A stretch of 10,518 nt of DNA from NCBI GenBank assembly GCA_015039465.1, contig MU130558.1, positions 233,609-244,126 of the forward strand, in the 5' to 3' direction. Shown piece after piece: positions 7,061 through 10,518 of this stretch (the stretch's first letter is position 1; each line of letters starts with the position of its first letter). The position numbers and the translations under genes are program-made. The stretch is from Phlegmacium glaucopus (taxonomy: Eukaryota > Basidiomycota > Agaricomycetes > Agaricales > Cortinariaceae). Under the pieces are notes generated by a model. That model was not told the DNA's origin, did not search any database, and was given only the letters and a program-made list of their open reading frames with translations.

Positions 7061-7747
7061 GCAGTACACCACATGCCGGTCGACCACCTGGTGCCGGCTT
7101 CCCAGCCAACGCTGGATACCGGATCACATCCGGCATCCTCTGCACCAACCCTGGTTGCAGAGGTTCCCCCTCCTGTGCCCGGCCCAGTGCTGGCTCCAGA
7201 GGAAGTGTCGGCTTCCCACCCAGTCTCACCTCTTCCCTCATCTCGTCTCCCACCGCCAGGCCTTCAAGTGACATCTCAAGCCAGTGTGGACATGCCGAGT
7301 GTCCACCTGCTTCCACCAACTCCAAACACTTCGCAGGAAGCCGTGAACTATGCCCCAACCACCCTCTTGCAAGTGACAGGTCCAAGTGAAATGCCAATAT
7401 CTCCACAACATCCACAGACTGCATCCGGCAGTCGGTCCCGATCTCGGTCTCGGTCACCTGCCATCGAGGCCTCTAACCTGCGCTGGTCGCCATGTCTGGC
7501 ATCATCAAAACACCTTCCCGATGACTCCCTGGACGAGCTGGCTGCCAAGAAACAGAGACTGGAGTGATGGGATCGCTGGTCATTGTCAACGCTGCTCCAC
7601 CTATCATACCACTTGTCTACATATCATACATATGGTCTAGTTGTTCTGTTCTCCCCCTTGTTGTCCAGTTTATATACCCAATATTGTTCTTTTTTTTCTG
7701 TTTAATCTCACTTTTTATCTTGATGTTTCTTATGTTCTTTGTTACCA

Positions 7748-7753
7748 AATAAA
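7748..7753 (+). terminator. Polyadenylation signal AATAAA
   Basis: AATAAA at 7748-7753 follows the stop of the C6 zinc-cluster gene (7565-7567) by about 180 bp, after a T-rich stretch. It fits the 3' end of that transcript. 7568-7747 holds no other gene. Confidence 0.55.
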
Positions 7754-7831
7754 ACTCCCATTCTCAGTTGGAAAGTACTGGTATCAAATCACTGGACTGG
7801 ACTCAGTGCACTAGCGCCAGACATCTCGCCG

Positions 7832-8116
7832 TCAACGCTTGCCTGTTGCCCCATACTTCTTAGCCTCCTCTATAGCTAACCTTTCAGCATTCTTTCCCTT
7901 ACGCCGGGGTGATATGTCCCCCTGTGTGGGTGTTGATATTGCTGCCAACTGGGTGTGGGAGGCCAGTGCCGGTGCCGGTTGCCCGTTGATGAACATGCTG
8001 GTTCCCTGCCTTTGTTTTTTGCATTTTTGGCAGCGACGTCGCTCTACGTCGCCTCTTACACCGACTATTTGCTGTTTTATTGCATAGATAAGTCTCTGGC
8101 TATTCGGTCGTCGCCT
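7832..8116 (-). CDS. Exon-like ORF with CxxC motif, 94 codons
   Basis: The minus strand is open from 8116 to the TGA at 7834-7832, but has no ATG until residue 54, so it is more likely a 3'-terminal exon than a whole gene. The product reads through NSQRLIYAIKQQIVGVRGDV, RRRCQKCKKQRQGTSMFING, a Pro/Ala stretch written in CCGGCA codons, and ends KNAERLAIEEAKKYGATGKR. An in-frame TAG at 8119-8117 precedes it (also present in copy 1), so either an acceptor lies there (CAGTAG) or the gene is broken. Its first half lies in the LTR-like repeat and its second half does not. It converges on the C6 zinc-cluster gene, leaving 264 bp between the stop codons. Family unknown; CxxC may bind metal. Confidence 0.4.
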   Translation of the reverse strand, partial: RRRPNSQRLIYAIKQQIVGVRGDVERRRCQKCKKQRQGTSMFINGQPAPALASHTQLAAISTPTQGDISPRRKGKNAERLAIEEAKKYGATGKR

Positions 8117-8719
8117 CTACTGTCCCAGAAGCTTCCTAAATGCCTTGGCTATATTTCGCTCGTACGATCACCCCCTTTTCCGGCAGTACCCGGACGACAT
8201 TAGGTGTTCTGCCTCCCTTTCGCTCCCTTTCACCAGCGGTCACGTGTATAGTCATGCTTTTTCCATATTTGGTAATGCTCACTCGTCTAAGAGTCGTAGG
8301 CATGTCCACTGCCCAGACCAACATCCCCTTACACTACACCAAACCGTTCAGTGTCAAATCATCGTAGCTACCCTACCAGTCGCTCCTATCCAGCGAAAAT
8401 CACCAGATCGAGAAGTTCCTTAACACCATTGGGCATTTTGGGTCGCTGATCATTTATATTCTTTTATCTCTCTTCGGTTACCTCAAACACTTTGTTTTCT
8501 TTATTTTTGATACATTTGCCATCGCTCCTTGATCACCTCCCTATACCACATGTCTCCTGCCAGTCCTCGGAGCGACGACCGGTCCTCTTTCATTTATCGC
8601 CCACTATCCCTGATGTTTTGTCTCCCCATTTTGCCTAGTCCTTCTTGGACTCCTGTTTCATCATTTTGATTTGTTTTATAGCTACCCATGTGCAACTTAG
8701 CCATGTGATCTCCCCTACC
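7984..8719 (+). mobile_element. LTR-like repeat, copy 2 (part stored in correct direction)
   Basis: This part pairs base for base with 2381-3116 at a constant offset of 5603. The 18 differences are 15 transitions, all at CpG, and 3 transversions (2763, 2794 and 2985 in copy 1 numbering). The left edge of similarity, 7984, falls inside the minus-strand exon-like ORF. On the right the match stops at 8719 because everything after it is stored backwards. The short ORFs on both strands (for example 8140-8367 plus and 8136-8324 minus) are also open in copy 1, but have no recognisable domain. Confidence 0.9.
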
Positions 8720-8871
8720 CCACACCGCGCCGAGCCCCGAAGCCACCGGATTTGTGACTCAGTTCATATACGTCTTTCCAAGGTTGATTCCATCCCGCTG
8801 CTCTATACTCTGCTCGCTTTGCTCCTCGCTACATTACTGCTTTCCCGCTGCTTCCTTACTTCACCGCTGTG

Positions 8872-9040
8872 TCACTACTTCCCCTCTACGTCACTGCTTC
8901 CCCTCTGCGTCACTGCTTCCCCTCTGCGTCACTACTTCCCCTCTGCGTCACTGCTTCCCCTCTGCGTCACTGTTTCCCCTCTGTGTCACTGTTTCCCCTC
9001 TGCGTCACTGTTTCCCCGCTGTGTCACTGTTTCCTCTGTG
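8872..9040. repeat. 19-bp minisatellite, copy 2 (about 9 units, stored backwards)
   Basis: Read right to left, the units are GYGTCTCCCCTTYGTCACT variants, the same unit as at 3273-3345. Nine units run from 9040 down to 8872; the first, next to the insertion, is 2 bp short. Because 19 is not a multiple of three, all three frames stay open and give repetitive peptides in the stored direction; these ORFs (8645-9142, 8754-9041 and 8869-9093) are artefacts. Confidence 0.85.
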
Positions 9041-10347
9041 ACGACTATACTAAATTTAGACGTATTCGTACCAAAAACGTTAAAAATAGATAATAAAGTC
9101 GTATTTATAATTAATTACGTGGTTATTGACCAATTATGTTGACTATTATTTGTTCCCTTAGTCTCAACAGATGGGATGTTGACGACTAATCTGGATAATG
9201 ACACACTGAATTTACGTATATCAATTATTCACACCAGTTATCTGATAGTAAACAATGTGATGTTTAACGTACAGACCTAATTTTGGTTATTTAGGTACTT
9301 ATAGGAATATCTGAACCGTGTCCTTTTCAATTTATTTGTTATAACCCAATCGTTTACAGTACCCCACACTAAAACCTCGTTGTCTTATAATAATTATTTA
9401 TAAGTCCCCTTCAACCACGGGATCGTTGTCACCTTCGTCTTATTGGTTCTATCACCTTGGTACACTAACACACCCTTAGTACTACTAATTCCTATCCCCC
9501 TCACGACTTGTTAGTATTTCTAACAAAGGTCCGTGTTATCCGTGTCAAGGGTGGTTCTCCCCACCTTTGATGGATTTTAATCCTTGTACCCCGATTTTTA
9601 TCTTGTTGGGGATACAAAGGTCCTTGTTACTCACGTGTACCACGGTCTTGGTTTCATTCCCATGGTCCTTGGTCATATAGATAAAAACCTGTAATAGATA
9701 AAAATTTATAGAGTTTACATATTTTATGGAGGGTCCCAAACATTTATCAGTCTTTTAACCTAAGAAAGAAAGGGGGGGAGTAAACGTTGGATCATGTCGA
9801 GTGACAGAATCTGTAACTCGTTCTTGTGAACAGAAACTCATCACCTGAACTTTTATTTAGTCAAAGAGTCTCAACAAACTGAACAACGTTATTAACAACT
9901 TAACAACATTTTCAACAACAACACAATTTCAGTATCGTCTTCGTTCTCCCGAAGAACACATACGTTAACACAATTTCAGTATCGTCTTCAAACTCAGAAG
10001 AACACATACGTTAACACAACTTCAACATTGTTTCAGAACCTGAAAACACATGTGTTTAACATTTAGTTAGTCATTTCAGAATCCTTAAGAAACTGACTAA
10101 CAACCACGTTCGGTATTTAACGTTTTGGTGAATTTTCAAACTAGTAGGAAGTTAACTAGGTTTAATAACAACAACAACACACATAATCAACTTCACTTAA
10201 AGTTTCAGAACCTTTCCAATATGAAAGATCTTTTGGGTTGAACGTAATAATTCTAACATATTTCATAACTAACTCAATAACAAAACTCATCTCTAAAAAT
10301 ATTAGAACTTTTATGTGGAAAAGAGTTGTTGGAGACACGTCAATGTA
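9041..10347. mobile_element. CpG-free insertion of about 1.3 kb in LTR copy 2 (stored backwards)
   Basis: In the corrected reading this stretch interrupts the minisatellite at a point where copy 1 has none, so it is an insertion. It is AT-rich and has no CpG (no GpC as stored). Reading right to left it holds a TATA-like AGATTATAAAAATC near its start, a 47-bp hairpin repeat, and a G-run followed by AAAGAAAGAA that resembles a polypurine tract. A 5-bp flank on one side (GCGTT, 10353-10349) and on the other (GTGTC, 9040-9036) could be a decayed target duplication of GCGTC; this is weak. A solo LTR or small retroelement derivative is possible. ORFs called here as stored (9545-9739 and 10162-10392, minus) are meaningless. 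Confidence 0.6.
9921..10060. repeat. 47-bp tandem hairpin repeat
   Basis: Units start at 9921, 9968 and 10014, each beginning ACACAATTTC or ACACAACTTC. Each has a small inverted repeat: TCTTCG/CGAAGA (9938-9943 and 9950-9955), TCTTC/GAAGA (9985-9989 and 9997-10001) and TTTCAG/CTGAAA (10031-10036 and 10040-10045). Inverted repeats survive a mirror reversal, so the hairpins hold in either reading. Confidence 0.7.
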
Positions 10348-10518
10348 GTTGCGCCACTGTTTCATATCAACGACATACCCGCTGAACGTCATTTTGTGTT
10401 ACTTTGCTTCCGTTTGCTGCTCTCTCTGCTACTGTTCTGAATTAAGATATGAGACCCCTCTCTCCACTTATGAAAGAATAACAGGAAACATTGATTTAAT
10501 GTCCTACAAAAATATCAC

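Larger units (their letters stand above)
5421..7567 (+). pseudogene. C6 zinc-cluster / coiled-coil protein gene, decayed
   Basis: Segments in order are: a Pro/Ala-rich N-terminus; two diverged 50-residue acidic repeats (each a DKGKxKM block, an ESEE run, then AKVxPP) over about residues 100-190; and a cluster C209-x2-C-x6-C-x9-C-x2-C-x6-C239, the spacing style of fungal Zn2Cys6 DNA-binding domains. These are followed by a Lys/Pro/Ala linker. A one-base gain in the A-run near 6279-6285 breaks the frame; the next frame is open to a 49-bp intron (6494-6542, donor GTAGGT, acceptor CTAG). After it comes a heptad-like coiled coil (VMALSRRVEAQDAEMEDLRE), then a Pro/Val-rich tail, an (RS)n run near 7430-7460 and the C-terminus DELAAKKQRLE. 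In-frame TAG codons stand at 6869 and 7013. The 5' end is unsure: ATG 5421 lies inside a possible intron (5392-5462). If intact it might be a nuclear regulator; that is inferred from the cluster only. Confidence 0.7.
8720..10518. other. Segment stored reversed without complement (mirror sequence)
   Basis: Read right to left, with bases unchanged, 10518-10348 aligns to 3117-3287 (171 positions, no gaps, about 20 mismatches), and 8812-8720 aligns to 3360-3452 (93 positions, about 4 mismatches). The reverse complement does not align. Copy 2 stops matching copy 1 at exactly 8719. If 8720-10518 is reversed in place, 8719 is followed by CACTATAAAAAC, where copy 1 has TACTATAAAAAC. Strand polarity forbids this arrangement by ordinary recombination, so it is most likely an assembly, data-processing or deliberate reversal. 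It runs to the window end, so its far limit is unknown. No gene or motif should be read from this segment as stored. Confidence 0.95.

Noticed and set aside
8872..9040. A CRISPR-like array, because of regular short repeats.
   Set aside because: The units are directly adjacent 19-mers without unique spacers, which makes it a minisatellite.
8645..9142. Three overlapping ORFs encoding repeats such as PLCVTASPLRHYFPSASL.
   Set aside because: They translate a 19-bp minisatellite stored backwards. A period not divisible by three keeps every frame open, so the peptides have no meaning.
9545..10392. Minus-strand ORFs at 9545-9739 and 10162-10392 that look protein-like.
   Set aside because: They lie in the segment stored reversed without complement, so neither strand as stored is the biological sequence.
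8720..10518. An ordinary chromosomal inversion or inverted repeat.
   Set aside because: An inversion would match as the reverse complement. Only the plain reversal matches 3117-3287 and 3360-3452.
1..10518. tRNA, rRNA and complete transposase or reverse transcriptase genes.
   Set aside because: I saw no cloverleaf, rRNA core sequence, or catalytic motif of these enzymes in either strand, including the corrected reading of the reversed segment.

Overview
The window looks like repeat-rich, accessory DNA from a filamentous fungus, most likely a mushroom-forming basidiomycete. The support is short (49-71 bp) GT-AG introns with GTAAGT/GTGAGT donors and CTAAC- or CTGAC-like branch points, a protein with a fungal C6 zinc-cluster-like cysteine pattern, layers of LTR-like repeats, and mutation concentrated at CpG. 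The genus cannot be named from sequence alone.

Layout. 1-4578 reads as one composite element bounded by about 500-bp inverted, LTR-like arms (1-500 and 4066-4578, each with a TATA box). Inside it, in order, lie a degenerate CTGGCAC/CCGGCAC repeat field (500-1060), a 190-bp tandem duplication (1051-1440), a three-exon minus-strand gene (1457-2255), copy 1 of an LTR-like repeat (2381-3452) with a 19-bp minisatellite, and a plus-strand gene fragment (3593-4068) whose stop codon falls on the edge of the right arm. 4579-5304 is mostly unassigned, with one doubtful minus-strand ORF. 5421-7567 is a decayed C6 zinc-cluster / coiled-coil gene with one frameshift and two in-frame stops, followed by an AATAAA signal. 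A convergent minus-strand exon-like ORF (7832-8116) runs into copy 2 of the LTR-like repeat (7984-8719).

The main result is at the right end. From 8720 to the window end, 10518, the bases are stored backwards: reversed, but not complemented. Read right to left, 10518-10348 aligns without gaps to 3117-3287, and 8812-8720 aligns to 3360-3452. Copy 2 stops matching copy 1 at exactly 8719, and putting the segment back the right way round makes copy 2 continue just as copy 1 does. A normal inversion gives a reverse complement, so this is almost certainly a data-handling or deliberate in-silico reversal, not biology. ORFs and motifs called in 8720-10518 in the stored orientation should be disregarded.

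Re-read correctly, the segment holds the rest of copy 2, an expanded 19-bp minisatellite, and an insertion of about 1.3 kb (9041-10347) with no CpG at all (seen in stored orientation as a total absence of GpC). Copies 1 and 2 of the repeat differ at 18 of 736 positions. All 15 transitions among these are CpG to TpG/CpA, a clear footprint of cytosine-methylation decay. No RNA genes, CRISPR arrays or complete transposase/reverse-transcriptase genes were seen.
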